Shown here: piece by piece, positions 24,211 through 31,108 of the stretch | Layout: each line of letters begins with the position of its first letter | Numbering within the stretch: the first letter of the stretch is position 1 | Position numbers and translations under genes: made by a program | The notes under the pieces: model-generated | Told to the model about the DNA's origin: nothing | Seen by the model: the letters and a program-made list of their open reading frames with translations, nothing else | The model's database searches: none | Source: CAZALT01 sp964485515 | GTDB lineage: Bacteria > Actinomycetota > Acidimicrobiia > Acidimicrobiales > Acidimicrobilacustridaceae | Direction of reading: 5' to 3' | Assembly: GCA_964485515.1 (NCBI GenBank) | Contig: CAZALT010000006.1 | Coordinates: forward strand, 1-46,699 | Length of the DNA stretch: 46,699 bases

Positions 24211-24266
24211 CGTGGCGATCGCCACGCCTGACGTCGCGGTCGTGGTCGCGGGTCCGTGATCGGACC
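24211..24266. promoter_or_regulatory. palindromes in the glpD divergent region
   Basis: CGTGGCGATCGCCACG (24211-24226) is a perfect 16-bp palindrome. GGTCCG-TGAT-CGGACC (24251-24266) is a second inverted repeat. Both lie between the divergent glpD gene and the unknown gene at 24347, so either could be an operator for one or both. No regulator gene is adjacent. Confidence 0.5.
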
Positions 24267-24346
24267 GTGGGCTGGTGTGCTCGACGAACCAGGATTCTCG
24301 GCTAACAAGGGTCCGACGCCGACGTCCCTGCGGCCGGGAGCACTGT

Positions 24347-25069
24347 GTGACCACGACGACCGACCCGTTCGACCCGCTCTACCTCGACGAGGTCGATCTT
24401 CGGGGTGCGCTGACCGAGGCGTTCGTCGCGGTGCTCGGCGAGACCGGGCCGGCGACCGGCGGACCGGAACGGGGCATCGATCCTGCCTGGCACCCCGCGG
24501 TGGTCGCCGCGATGGCCGGGACGGGGACGGGGAACGTCGCCACGTTGTCTGCGTCGGCCCAGGACCGGATCGTCGATGCCTGGGCCGCGCACATCTCGGC
24601 GGGTCGGCTAGTCCAGGCGGTTCGGCCTGGTCGGGCGGTCCGGGTCGACGACCTCGATGACACCGGCATCGTCGCTCTCGTCCGTCGAGCCCTCCAGGTT
24701 CGGGTCCGCAACGACGGGCTGACGCGGGCGCAGCGGGTCGACCGGATCTTCGCCGGACGACGGGATCCGAGGGCGAGGTGGTTGGTCCGGTCCTTCGGAA
24801 CCATGGCCGGACGGGGGTCGTGCACCTGCCTCGATGTCCCGATCGTCGAGGGATGGCAGTGCTGCGGTTCTCCCTGGCTCGACAACGGCGACCTCGAGCG
24901 GTTCATCCGCCGTGCTCGTCGCAACGTCGCGCTGCTCGACGAGGCGGTGCGCACGGGGCGGGCCCGACCGATCGGCGACCCCGTCTGCTGGTCGATCGTG
25001 ACGAACGACTACCCGAACTACGTCGGTGGTCCGACCACATCGGTCGTCGCCCGGGCCTTCGACGACTGA
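24347..25069 (+). CDS. uncharacterised protein with CTC/CC cysteine cluster
   Basis: I do not recognise this 240-residue protein. The GTG start is supported by GGGAG 7 nt upstream. The N-terminal 130 residues are helical and Ala/Asp/Arg-rich. The C-terminal part contains GRGSCTCLDVPIVEGWQCCGSPWLDNGDLERF (about residues 155-187, with key residues C, C, W, CC), then a later Cys in DPVCWSIVTNDY. Closely spaced Cys residues might bind metal or form disulfides, but there is no signal peptide. It is divergent from glpD and is not clearly in an operon with the downstream whiB gene. Confidence 0.72.
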   Translation: MTTTTDPFDPLYLDEVDLRGALTEAFVAVLGETGPATGGPERGIDPAWHPAVVAAMAGTGTGNVATLSASAQDRIVDAWAAHISAGRLVQAVRPGRAVRVDDLDDTGIVALVRRALQVRVRNDGLTRAQRVDRIFAGRRDPRARWLVRSFGTMAGRGSCTCLDVPIVEGWQCCGSPWLDNGDLERFIRRARRNVALLDEAVRTGRARPIGDPVCWSIVTNDYPNYVGGPTTSVVARAFDD

Positions 25070-25083
25070 TCTCCTGGGTGGGC

Positions 25084-25130
25084 CCAGGCACCTCACGGAT
25101 CCGGCCAGGCACCTCACGGATCCGGCCAGG
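25084..25130. repeat. 21-bp tandem repeat upstream of whiB
   Basis: Two perfect copies of a 21-bp unit (25084-25104, 25105-25125) beginning CCAGGCACCTCACGG, plus a 5-bp start of a third. It lies directly after the unknown gene and about 100 bp before whiB. No role is visible. Confidence 0.9.
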
Positions 25131-25226
25131 ATCCCCACGGCGAGCGGTCCTATTTGGACATCCTCGGGTCGCTCTTGCGATACTCGCCGCTCTCACCCGC
25201 GAGCACACCAGGTGCGATCCCCCCAC

Positions 25227-25463
25227 ATGAATCACCCGTGGCAGAGCAAGGCGGCCTGTGCCGGCCTCGACCCGCAGATCTTCTACCCTCCGGATGAGGA
25301 CGACACCCTCGCCGAACCGGCCAAGGCCGTGTGCGCGGTGTGCCCCGTTCGTGAGGCCTGCCTCGAGCACGCGCTCGGGTACCGGGAGAAGGACGGGGTG
25401 TGGGGCGGCGCCACCGAGCGGGAACGCCGACGCATCATCCGCCAGCGCCGCCGCACCGCCTGA
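25227..25463 (+). CDS. WhiB family [4Fe-4S] transcriptional regulator
   Basis: The 78-residue protein has the four WhiB cysteines C11, C36, C39 and C45 that hold an oxygen- and NO-sensitive [4Fe-4S] cluster, the GVWGG turn (about residues 57-62) and a basic C-terminal ERERRRIIRQRRR tail for DNA contact. WhiB proteins act with the principal sigma factor. The length and simple tail resemble WhiB1/WhiB2-type more than WhiB7, since there is no AT-hook RGRP. TTGGAC and GATACT (about 25153-25200) could be its promoter. A palindromic element follows 41 bp after the stop. Confidence 0.95.
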   Translation: MNHPWQSKAACAGLDPQIFYPPDEDDTLAEPAKAVCAVCPVREACLEHALGYREKDGVWGGATERERRRIIRQRRRTA

Positions 25464-25504
25464 TCGCACGCCCGCGATCGCCTCGGCGCCGTCCTCCTCC
25501 CTTC

Positions 25505-25555
25505 CGAAATTGCGTTTCTGGTTGTCGTAGAGCGACGGCGATCAACGCAATTTCG
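25505..25555 (+). repeat. palindromic element A downstream of whiB
   Basis: CGAAATTGCGTT (25505-25516) and AACGCAATTTCG (25544-25555) form a perfect 12-bp stem, with a smaller GTCG/CGAC stem inside. The segments TGCGTTTCTGG and GATCAACGCAATTT are shared with elements B (26662) and C (27417). It probably serves as the terminator of whiB. Confidence 0.75.
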
Positions 25556-25578
25556 GGATTTTCTGACAGGATGCGCCG

Positions 25579-26658
25579 ATGACGCTCGACACACCCCCGA
25601 TGACGCTCGACGAATTCGGAGGATGGCGCGGTGTGCTCGGCACGCTGACCGCCGGGCAGGACCTCACCGCCGCGCAGGCCGGTGCCGCCACCGAGGAGAT
25701 CCTCTCGGGAGCGGCGACCCCGGCGCAGATCGCGGCGTTCATCGTCGCGCTGCGCATGAAGGGAGAATCGCCCGACGAGGTCAACGGCATGGTCGACGCC
25801 ATGCTCGCAGCGGCCACCCCGATCGACCTCGGCGACGACACGGCCGGCGCGGTCGACATCGTGGGCACCGGCGGCGGCCCCACGCGGCGCACCCACGCCC
25901 TCAACGTCTCCACCATGGCGTGCTTCGTCGTGGCCGGCGCGGGCGTGAAGGTGTGCAAGCACGGCAACCGACGGGCGTCGTCGACGTCGGGCTCCTTCGA
26001 CCTGCTCGACGCGCTCGGCGTCGCCATCGAGCTCGACGGCCCGGCGGTCGCCCGCTGCGTCGCCGAAGCCGGCCTCGGCTTCTGCTTCGCCCGTTCCTTC
26101 CACCCCGCCATGCGCCACGCCGGCCCCGTCCGCGCCGAGCTCGGCGTGCCCACCGTGTTCAACTTCCTGGGGCCCCTGTCGAACCCGGCGCGCGTGCAAC
26201 GCCAGGTGATCGGCGTGAGCCTGTCGTCGATGGCCGACATCGTGGTCGGGGTCCTGCACAAGCGCAACGCCCCCCGGGCCCTGGTCGTGCACGGCCACGA
26301 CGAGATGGACGAGCTCACCACGACGGGGCCGTCGACCGTCCACCAGGTCGAGGACGGCACCATCACGATGTACGAGCTCGATCCGTCGACCTACGGCATC
26401 CCCGTCGTGGCCGCCGAACAGGTCAAGGGCGGCGACGCCGAGGTCAACGCCGAGATCGCCCGTCGGGTGTTCGGCGGTGAGGAGAGCCCGTACCGCGACA
26501 TCGTGGTGTTGAACGCGGCGGCTGGGCTGTGGGTGTCGGGCACGGTCCCGACGTTGGGCGACGGCATCGACGCGGCTCGTGCCTCGATCGACTCAGGTGC
26601 GACCAAGGCCACGCTCGACAAGCTCGTCGCCGTGTCGTCGAGCCTCGCAACCGGCTGA
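25579..26658 (+). CDS. trpD: anthranilate phosphoribosyltransferase
   Basis: It joins anthranilate and PRPP in the second step of tryptophan synthesis, in the cytoplasm. The 359 residues include the PRPP-binding GTGGG (96-100), KHGNRRASSTSGS (127-139), HPAMRHAGPVRAELG, FNFLGPLSNPA and the Mg-binding GHDEMDELT. The start may be the ATG at 25579 or the one seven codons later. CAGGAT stands 6 nt before the first ATG, so a leaderless mRNA is conceivable. No other trp gene is adjacent; a lone trpD is also found in other actinobacteria. Element B follows directly. Confidence 0.96.
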   Translation: MTLDTPPMTLDEFGGWRGVLGTLTAGQDLTAAQAGAATEEILSGAATPAQIAAFIVALRMKGESPDEVNGMVDAMLAAATPIDLGDDTAGAVDIVGTGGGPTRRTHALNVSTMACFVVAGAGVKVCKHGNRRASSTSGSFDLLDALGVAIELDGPAVARCVAEAGLGFCFARSFHPAMRHAGPVRAELGVPTVFNFLGPLSNPARVQRQVIGVSLSSMADIVVGVLHKRNAPRALVVHGHDEMDELTTTGPSTVHQVEDGTITMYELDPSTYGIPVVAAEQVKGGDAEVNAEIARRVFGGEESPYRDIVVLNAAAGLWVSGTVPTLGDGIDAARASIDSGATKATLDKLVAVSSSLATG

Positions 26659-26661
26659 TGC

Positions 26662-26715
26662 TGCGCTTCTGGCGTTGATCTCGTTCGCTCGGCGAACGAG
26701 ATCAACGCAATTTGG
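26662..26715 (+). repeat. palindromic element B, terminator between convergent genes
   Basis: GCGTTGATCTCGTTCG (26672-26687) and CGAACGAGATCAACGC (26693-26708) form a perfect 16-bp stem with a 5-nt loop, followed by AATTT. It is preceded by TGCGCTTCTG, as in element C. It starts a few bases after the trpD stop and also covers the stop codon of the convergent gene, so it can terminate both. Confidence 0.85.
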
Positions 26716-27355
26716 GGCGATCGGTGGGCTGGCGGGTCGGGGCGGGGAGCTGCTGGGCGATCGGGGTGCGCACCGGGGCGAACACCGAGTCGACGTCGAC
26801 GAGCCCGACGGCGCGTTCGATGTCGGTGAGCTCGCGCTGGGCATCGTCGAGGAGGTCGAGCTGTTCGGAGATGCCGTCGAGGACGTCCGGGGTGCTCGTG
26901 CGATCGTCCCATCCGCTCGTGGGCACGCCGTCGGGGCGGGCCAGCCTCGACAGGCGGATCGAGAGGCGTTCGACCTCGGTCACCTGCTCGTGGAGCTGGA
27001 CGAGGAGCGTCCGGCGGGCTCGGCGCGGATGCCGAGAGGCAGCCACGAGGTGGTGGTCGAGCTCGACGGCCTGGCTCTCGAGTTGGCGACGCAGGTCGTC
27101 GACCGACAGCGACGGCGACTGCCGGGTGGTGCGGCTGGGGGAGAGGTGGATCTCGTTCGTCGCCGACCGCAGGCGGCGATGCAGGCGCGCTGGTGCAGTC
27201 GGCGTCCACAGCCACGTGATCGGAGCGGGGGACTTGACCGCCGGTGACACCCGGTTGGCCCGTTGCAGGCGCCACCGGAGCAGCACGACGGCGAGCACGC
27301 ACATCGCGATCCACGTGGCGACGAACGCCGTCGACCAGAGCAGGAACGTGCGCAT
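26702..27355 (-). CDS. membrane-anchored coiled-coil protein, unknown function
   Basis: The 217-residue protein has one N-terminal transmembrane helix (LLWSTAFVATWIAMCVLAVVLL, about residues 5-26). A basic linker and a largely helical region rich in Leu, Arg and Glu follow (DDLRRQLESQAVELDHHLV, LLVQLHEQVTEVERLSIRLSRL, GISEQLDLLDDAQRELTDIERAV), likely coiled coil. The C-terminus is Pro/Arg-rich. TACCCT lies 6 nt before the ATG. It lies between trpD and the nuclease gene. No family was recognised; an accessory cell-envelope role would fit the topology but is not shown. Confidence 0.75.
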   Translation of the reverse strand: MRTFLLWSTAFVATWIAMCVLAVVLLRWRLQRANRVSPAVKSPAPITWLWTPTAPARLHRRLRSATNEIHLSPSRTTRQSPSLSVDDLRRQLESQAVELDHHLVAASRHPRRARRTLLVQLHEQVTEVERLSIRLSRLARPDGVPTSGWDDRTSTPDVLDGISEQLDLLDDAQRELTDIERAVGLVDVDSVFAPVRTPIAQQLPAPTRQPTDRPKLR

Positions 27356-27416
27356 GGCATGAGGGTATCGGCGTGTCGTTGGCGGTGGGCCTCGGGTTCG
27401 AGACGGCGGTCGAGCC

Positions 27417-27469
27417 TCAAATTGCGTCGATCTTGTGCGGAGGGCGCACAGATCGACGCCAGAAGCGCA
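27417..27469 (-). repeat. palindromic element C downstream of the nuclease gene
   Basis: Read on the minus strand it is TGCGCTTCTG, then an arm GGCGTCGATCTGTGCG, a 5-nt loop, the matching arm with one bulged base, then CAATTTG. Flanks and much of the stem match element B. It begins 16 bp after the nuclease stop codon, in the sense orientation, and probably terminates that gene. Confidence 0.8.
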
Positions 27470-27484
27470 CTATCGGCTCGGAGA

Positions 27485-29305
27485 TCAGGCGGCCGAACGC
27501 CGGGGCGTGAACGACCGGAGGGGAAGCGCCGGGAAGCTGAGCCCGTCGTCGCAGTGCTCGATGCGGGTGGTGTCGGCGCGCTGGTCCAGCCATGCGGCCA
27601 CGCACGCCAGCTCGTCGGCGAGCTCGCGGGGCACGGGCCGCGCCGCGTGGGTGTCGTCCTCGAACTCCTCGCGTTGGTCCTGGCCGGTGTCCTGGCGGCT
27701 GTCCTGGTGTGCGAACGGCGATGGCACGAGGGCAAGCCGACCGTCGACGGCAGGGCGCTCGGTGCCCCACGCGTCCACGAGGACGCCACGACGGAGCTCG
27801 GCTCCGCCGTGGCCGTCGGTGACGATGACGAGCCGGCGGCACCGGTGCAGGGCGTCCATGCGGCGCTGGCGACCGATGGCCTCGGCGAGCGCCGCGGCCC
27901 GGTCCCGAACGTCGGCGGCCTCCTCGTAGCGATCTTGCGCGGCGAGGGCGTGCATCCGAGCGGCGAGGGGCTCCAGCACGAGCCTCGGATCGTGTTGGAG
28001 CGCCCGCAGCGCCAGGTCGACGACCGACCGGTACTCCTCGGCGCTCACCTGCCCTGCGCACGGGCAGGTGCTCACGCCGAGCTGCGCTGCGGTGCACGGT
28101 GCGGGCCGGTCCTGCCTGCCCGGCCGCGCCGTGCACCGCCGGAGTGGGATGACCGACTCGACCGCTTCGGCAACCTGCTTGGCCATGCGCGACGAGGGGA
28201 GCGGGCCGAGGTGGAACGAGCCGTCGTCCTTGACGGTGCGGACCACCGAGAGGCGGGGGAACGCCTCGTTCGTGGTGAGCCGCAGGTAGACGTAGCGGGA
28301 CCAGTCTCGGGCCTGGCGGTTGTAGCGAGGTCGGTGCTCGTGGATGAGCCGCACCTCGCGCACCGCAGCCTCGAGCGGGTGGTGGCACACGAGGTGGTCG
28401 ATGTGGTGCACCTCGCGCAGCAGCGCGCCGACCTTCTTGCGGGTGTCGCTCGAGAAGTAGGAGCGGACGCGTGTGCGCAAGTTGGTGGCCTTGCCGACGT
28501 AGAGCACGCGTCCGGCCCGATCCTTGAACAGGTAGACACCGGGCTTGCGGGGGAGCGTGACGGTCAGGTCGAGCTTGGCGACCTGGGGATGGCCGCCGAT
28601 CTTGGGCAGGGCGAGGAGGTCGTCGAGGCCGGTGACGCCCAGCGTCGCGGCCCGTTCGAGCATGACGTGCAGCAGATCGCCGGTGGCGAGGGCATCGTCG
28701 AGGGCGCGGTGGTTGGGCCCGTTGGGGAGGCGGAAGTGCTGGGCGAGCGTGCCGAGCTTGAGGTTGCGCACCTCGTCGCGCACCAGGCGCTTGGCGAGGG
28801 CGTAGGTGTCGATGTTGCGGTTGCGAAGCGGCGGCTGGCCGGCACGTTCGAGCGCGTGGCGGAGGAATCCGAGATCGAAGCGGACGTTGTGGCCGACGAT
28901 GACGGCATCGCCGATGAACTCGAGGAGGCTGGGCAGCACCGTCTCGATGCGGGGAGCGGGCACCACCATCGACTGCGTGATGCCCGTGAGCACGGTGATG
29001 GTCGGAGGGATGGCGACGCCCGGGTTGACGAGGGTCTGGAACCGGCCGAGGCACTCGCCGCCGCGCAGCTTGACCGCACCGATCTCGGTGATGCCGCAGG
29101 TCTGAGGCGAACCGCCGGTGGTCTCGAGGTCGATCACGCAGAAGGTGACGTCGAACAGGGGTGTGCCGAGGTCGGCGAAGCTGCGCTGCACCGGAGCGGC
29201 GGTGAGCAGCGACGCGGTGGGCGCCGGCGCCGCGACCTCGGCTTGCACCTCGACGCCGCGCTCGGGATCAGAGAACAGGTCGAGCCGGGTCACGCTCACC
29301 ATCAT
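27485..29305 (-). CDS. DEDDh exonuclease - GIY-YIG (UvrC-like) fusion nuclease
   Basis: This DNA-repair protein of 606 residues fuses a DnaQ-type 3'-5' exonuclease to a UvrC N-terminal-like GIY-YIG endonuclease. Exonuclease motifs are DLETTG (about residue 58), GHNVRFDLGFL, and NHRALDDALAT with the DEDDh histidine. The GIY-YIG part has GVYLFKDRAGRVLYVGKATNLRTRVRSYF and a catalytic Glu in EAAVREVRLIHEHRPRYN. UvrC's C-terminal RNase H-like nuclease and HhH domains are absent. The same fusion occurs in mycobacteria (Rv2191) and resembles E. coli Cho in its UvrC half. Starts at 29305 or 29302 (two consecutive ATG) are equivalent. A LexA-type box lies 3 bp upstream, which implies SOS control. Confidence 0.92.
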   Translation of the reverse strand: MMVSVTRLDLFSDPERGVEVQAEVAAPAPTASLLTAAPVQRSFADLGTPLFDVTFCVIDLETTGGSPQTCGITEIGAVKLRGGECLGRFQTLVNPGVAIPPTITVLTGITQSMVVPAPRIETVLPSLLEFIGDAVIVGHNVRFDLGFLRHALERAGQPPLRNRNIDTYALAKRLVRDEVRNLKLGTLAQHFRLPNGPNHRALDDALATGDLLHVMLERAATLGVTGLDDLLALPKIGGHPQVAKLDLTVTLPRKPGVYLFKDRAGRVLYVGKATNLRTRVRSYFSSDTRKKVGALLREVHHIDHLVCHHPLEAAVREVRLIHEHRPRYNRQARDWSRYVYLRLTTNEAFPRLSVVRTVKDDGSFHLGPLPSSRMAKQVAEAVESVIPLRRCTARPGRQDRPAPCTAAQLGVSTCPCAGQVSAEEYRSVVDLALRALQHDPRLVLEPLAARMHALAAQDRYEEAADVRDRAAALAEAIGRQRRMDALHRCRRLVIVTDGHGGAELRRGVLVDAWGTERPAVDGRLALVPSPFAHQDSRQDTGQDQREEFEDDTHAARPVPRELADELACVAAWLDQRADTTRIEHCDDGLSFPALPLRSFTPRRSAA

Positions 29306-29308
29306 GGA

Positions 29309-29322
29309 CGAACGGCTGTTCG
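29309..29322. promoter_or_regulatory. LexA (SOS) box of the nuclease gene
   Basis: CGAACGGCTGTTCG is a perfect match to the CGAAC-N4-GTTCG operator of actinobacterial and Bacillus LexA. It lies 3 bp upstream of the start codon on the minus strand, so LexA bound there would block transcription start. Confidence 0.8.
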
Positions 29323-29386
29323 AGATCAAACACCTGTTCGTGGGTTCGAGGTGGAACGCGACCCCGTCTGGTCGTCGGGTCGACGG

Positions 29387-30403
29387 TCACGATCCGTCGC
29401 AAGGTGCGGGGTAGGTGCCCACCTCGGTGGCTTGGTCACGGCCGTGGATGGTCAGGTGGGCGATGGGGACGTCGCCGAGCATCGTGGTATCGGCGTCGAG
29501 GCGGTGGCGGGTCGTGTCGTCGCTGAGCCGCTCGACGATCTCTCGGATCTCGGACAGGCCGAGGTTCTCGCTGAGCTCGACGTGGCGGGCCGCAGTGCGG
29601 GCGATGCGGTGCCCGGAAGGGGTCGACGGGTTGAGCCCGTCGGTGCGTCGCGCAATCGCGTCGAGGAGATCCGAGGTCCGCTCCTGCCGCCGCGTCGCTC
29701 CATCGGGTTCGAGGAACCAGGCGCCTCGGAGCTCGGTCTCGGCGGTTCGTGATCGAGCGTAGGCCACCGCCTGTCGACCATCGAGCGTGACGACGCCGGC
29801 CTGGGCGAGGTCGAGGCCCGTCTCGCGGTCCCGGATGGGGACCTCAACGTCCACCTCGACTCCTCCAAGTGCATCGACGAGGGCGGCGAGGCCGTCGATC
29901 CGGACCACGATGACGCCGTCGACACCGATGCCGAGCCCGTAGCAGAGGGTGTCGGCCACCGCCTGCGGACCGGCTTCGAAGGTGACGGCGAGTCGACCCA
30001 TCGTGCCGTCGGGTCGGGCGACGAACAGGTCGCGGGGGAGCGACCAGATCTCGGTCGGTGCGTCGGGTGGCGTGCGCAGCACGATCACCACGTCGGCGCG
30101 GGCGCTCGGCACCTCGGTCTCGTCACCGAAGGTCTCGCGCTCCTCCGGAGTGTCGACGAACGACCGGCTGTCCGAGCCGATGACGAGGTAGGTGTCCACG
30201 TCGTCGGTGCCGGTCGCCTCGAAGGCGAAGCGAGGGATCGATGCGTACGTGGTCGTCCAGAACACGAGCTCGAAGACGGCGATGATCCCGATGAGGACGA
30301 GCACGACGACCGTGCCGCGGATGACGGTCGATCGGCGGCTCCGCGGGCTCCTTGCCGGTGTGCCCGGGGATCGGGTCGGTGCACCATCAGCTTGCTCGGT
30401 CAT
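29387..30403 (-). CDS. LytR-CpsA-Psr (LCP) family protein
   Basis: This cell-wall polymer ligase transfers a lipid-linked glycopolymer onto peptidoglycan outside the membrane. The 338-residue protein has one N-terminal transmembrane helix (VIRGTVVVLVLIGIIAVFELVFW). The LCP domain shows DTYLVIGSDSRSF, ARADVVIVLRT, IWSLPRDLFV, GVDGVIVVRIDGLAALVDALGGVEVDVEVPI and LDGRQAVAYARSR, which include the conserved Asp/Arg residues that bind the pyrophosphate. The ATG at 30403 has GAGAGG 9 nt upstream; another ATG two codons earlier exists. No LytR_C domain follows. It is divergent from a small lipoprotein gene. Confidence 0.93.
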   Translation of the reverse strand: MTEQADGAPTRSPGTPARSPRSRRSTVIRGTVVVLVLIGIIAVFELVFWTTTYASIPRFAFEATGTDDVDTYLVIGSDSRSFVDTPEERETFGDETEVPSARADVVIVLRTPPDAPTEIWSLPRDLFVARPDGTMGRLAVTFEAGPQAVADTLCYGLGIGVDGVIVVRIDGLAALVDALGGVEVDVEVPIRDRETGLDLAQAGVVTLDGRQAVAYARSRTAETELRGAWFLEPDGATRRQERTSDLLDAIARRTDGLNPSTPSGHRIARTAARHVELSENLGLSEIREIVERLSDDTTRHRLDADTTMLGDVPIAHLTIHGRDQATEVGTYPAPCDGS

Positions 30404-30478
30404 CACCATCCGCCTCTCGTCCTGCCTGTACGCCCGGTTCGGACAGCGGCCGTTGTCGCGCCCGTGTCAGGACATGCG

Positions 30479-30484
30479 TAGCAT
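30479..30484 (+). promoter_or_regulatory. -10 element of the lipoprotein gene, leaderless type
   Basis: TAGCAT is separated by 6 nt (CAGGTC) from the GTG start at 30491. No Shine-Dalgarno and no good -35 box are visible. Confidence 0.5.
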
Positions 30485-30490
30485 CAGGTC

Positions 30491-31006
30491 GTGCAACAGC
30501 GGCGGAAGCGGATGAAGGCTCGACTCGGAGGTGCTCTCGTGGTCGTCGCGTGCGCGGCGACGCCGTTCCTGGCGAGCTGCACCTCGGACGGCGACGACGG
30601 CGAAGCGGCCACCACGACGGTCGTCGCCGCGCCCGACGAGTCCCTGCCGTTCGATCCCGCCAGCCTGCCCGGCTGCTGGGCCACCGGGTCGGTGCGCGGC
30701 GACATCGAGGCGACGTTCGACCGGGTGCGAGCGACCAGGGATCGGGCCGGTGCCGACGACGATCCCGATGCGCCCGCCTACTACGTGGTCGAACAGGGAT
30801 CGGTCACCGCGGTGTTCCGCTCCGGCGTCGACGGTCAACCGATGGTCATGGTCCGCGACGGCGACCGGCAGCTCACCGCCATCGGCGTCCCCGGAGTCGC
30901 GGTCGATCCAACGGGGACCGGAGCATCGGCCGCCTCAGTCACCGTTGCCGCCACGACCGGCGAAGCCGACTCAGCAGTCATCGACGTCGAGATCACCTGT
31001 CGCTAG
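30491..31006 (+). CDS. small secreted lipoprotein, unknown function
   Basis: The 171-residue protein starts with a basic segment and a hydrophobic helix (LGGALVVVACAATPFLASC) whose LASC lipobox predicts a lipid-anchored mature protein from about Cys30. A low-complexity Asp/Thr linker precedes a compact beta-rich domain of about 120 residues with an internal Cys in LPGCWATGS and a C-terminal Cys (ITCR), probably a disulfide. No family recognised. GTG is chosen because of the -10 element 6 nt upstream. It is divergent from the LCP gene, which suggests a cell-envelope role only by position. Confidence 0.75.
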   Translation: MQQRRKRMKARLGGALVVVACAATPFLASCTSDGDDGEAATTTVVAAPDESLPFDPASLPGCWATGSVRGDIEATFDRVRATRDRAGADDDPDAPAYYVVEQGSVTAVFRSGVDGQPMVMVRDGDRQLTAIGVPGVAVDPTGTGASAASVTVAATTGEADSAVIDVEITCR

Positions 31007-31042
31007 CCGCGCAACGGTTCTTTTCATAGCTAGCCGCGCAAC
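31002..31042. repeat. 14-bp direct repeat upstream of the SLH protein gene
   Basis: GCTAGCCGCGCAAC occurs at 31002-31015 (overlapping the lipoprotein stop codon) and again at 31029-31042, 27 bp apart. A -10-like TACCGT (31054-31059) follows 11 bp after the second copy, so the pair may be an activator site for the surface protein gene or a simple local duplication. Confidence 0.65.
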
Positions 31043-31108
31043 AACTCTCATGGTACCGTCGGCTCTCGACGGACGGCGACGGGCGCGGTCTTGGCGAAGG
31101 GCGACACG

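Noticed and set aside
27263..29752. 829-codon open frame antisense to the nuclease gene
   Set aside because: Low-complexity translation with no recognisable motif; the minus strand carries intact exonuclease and GIY-YIG motifs.
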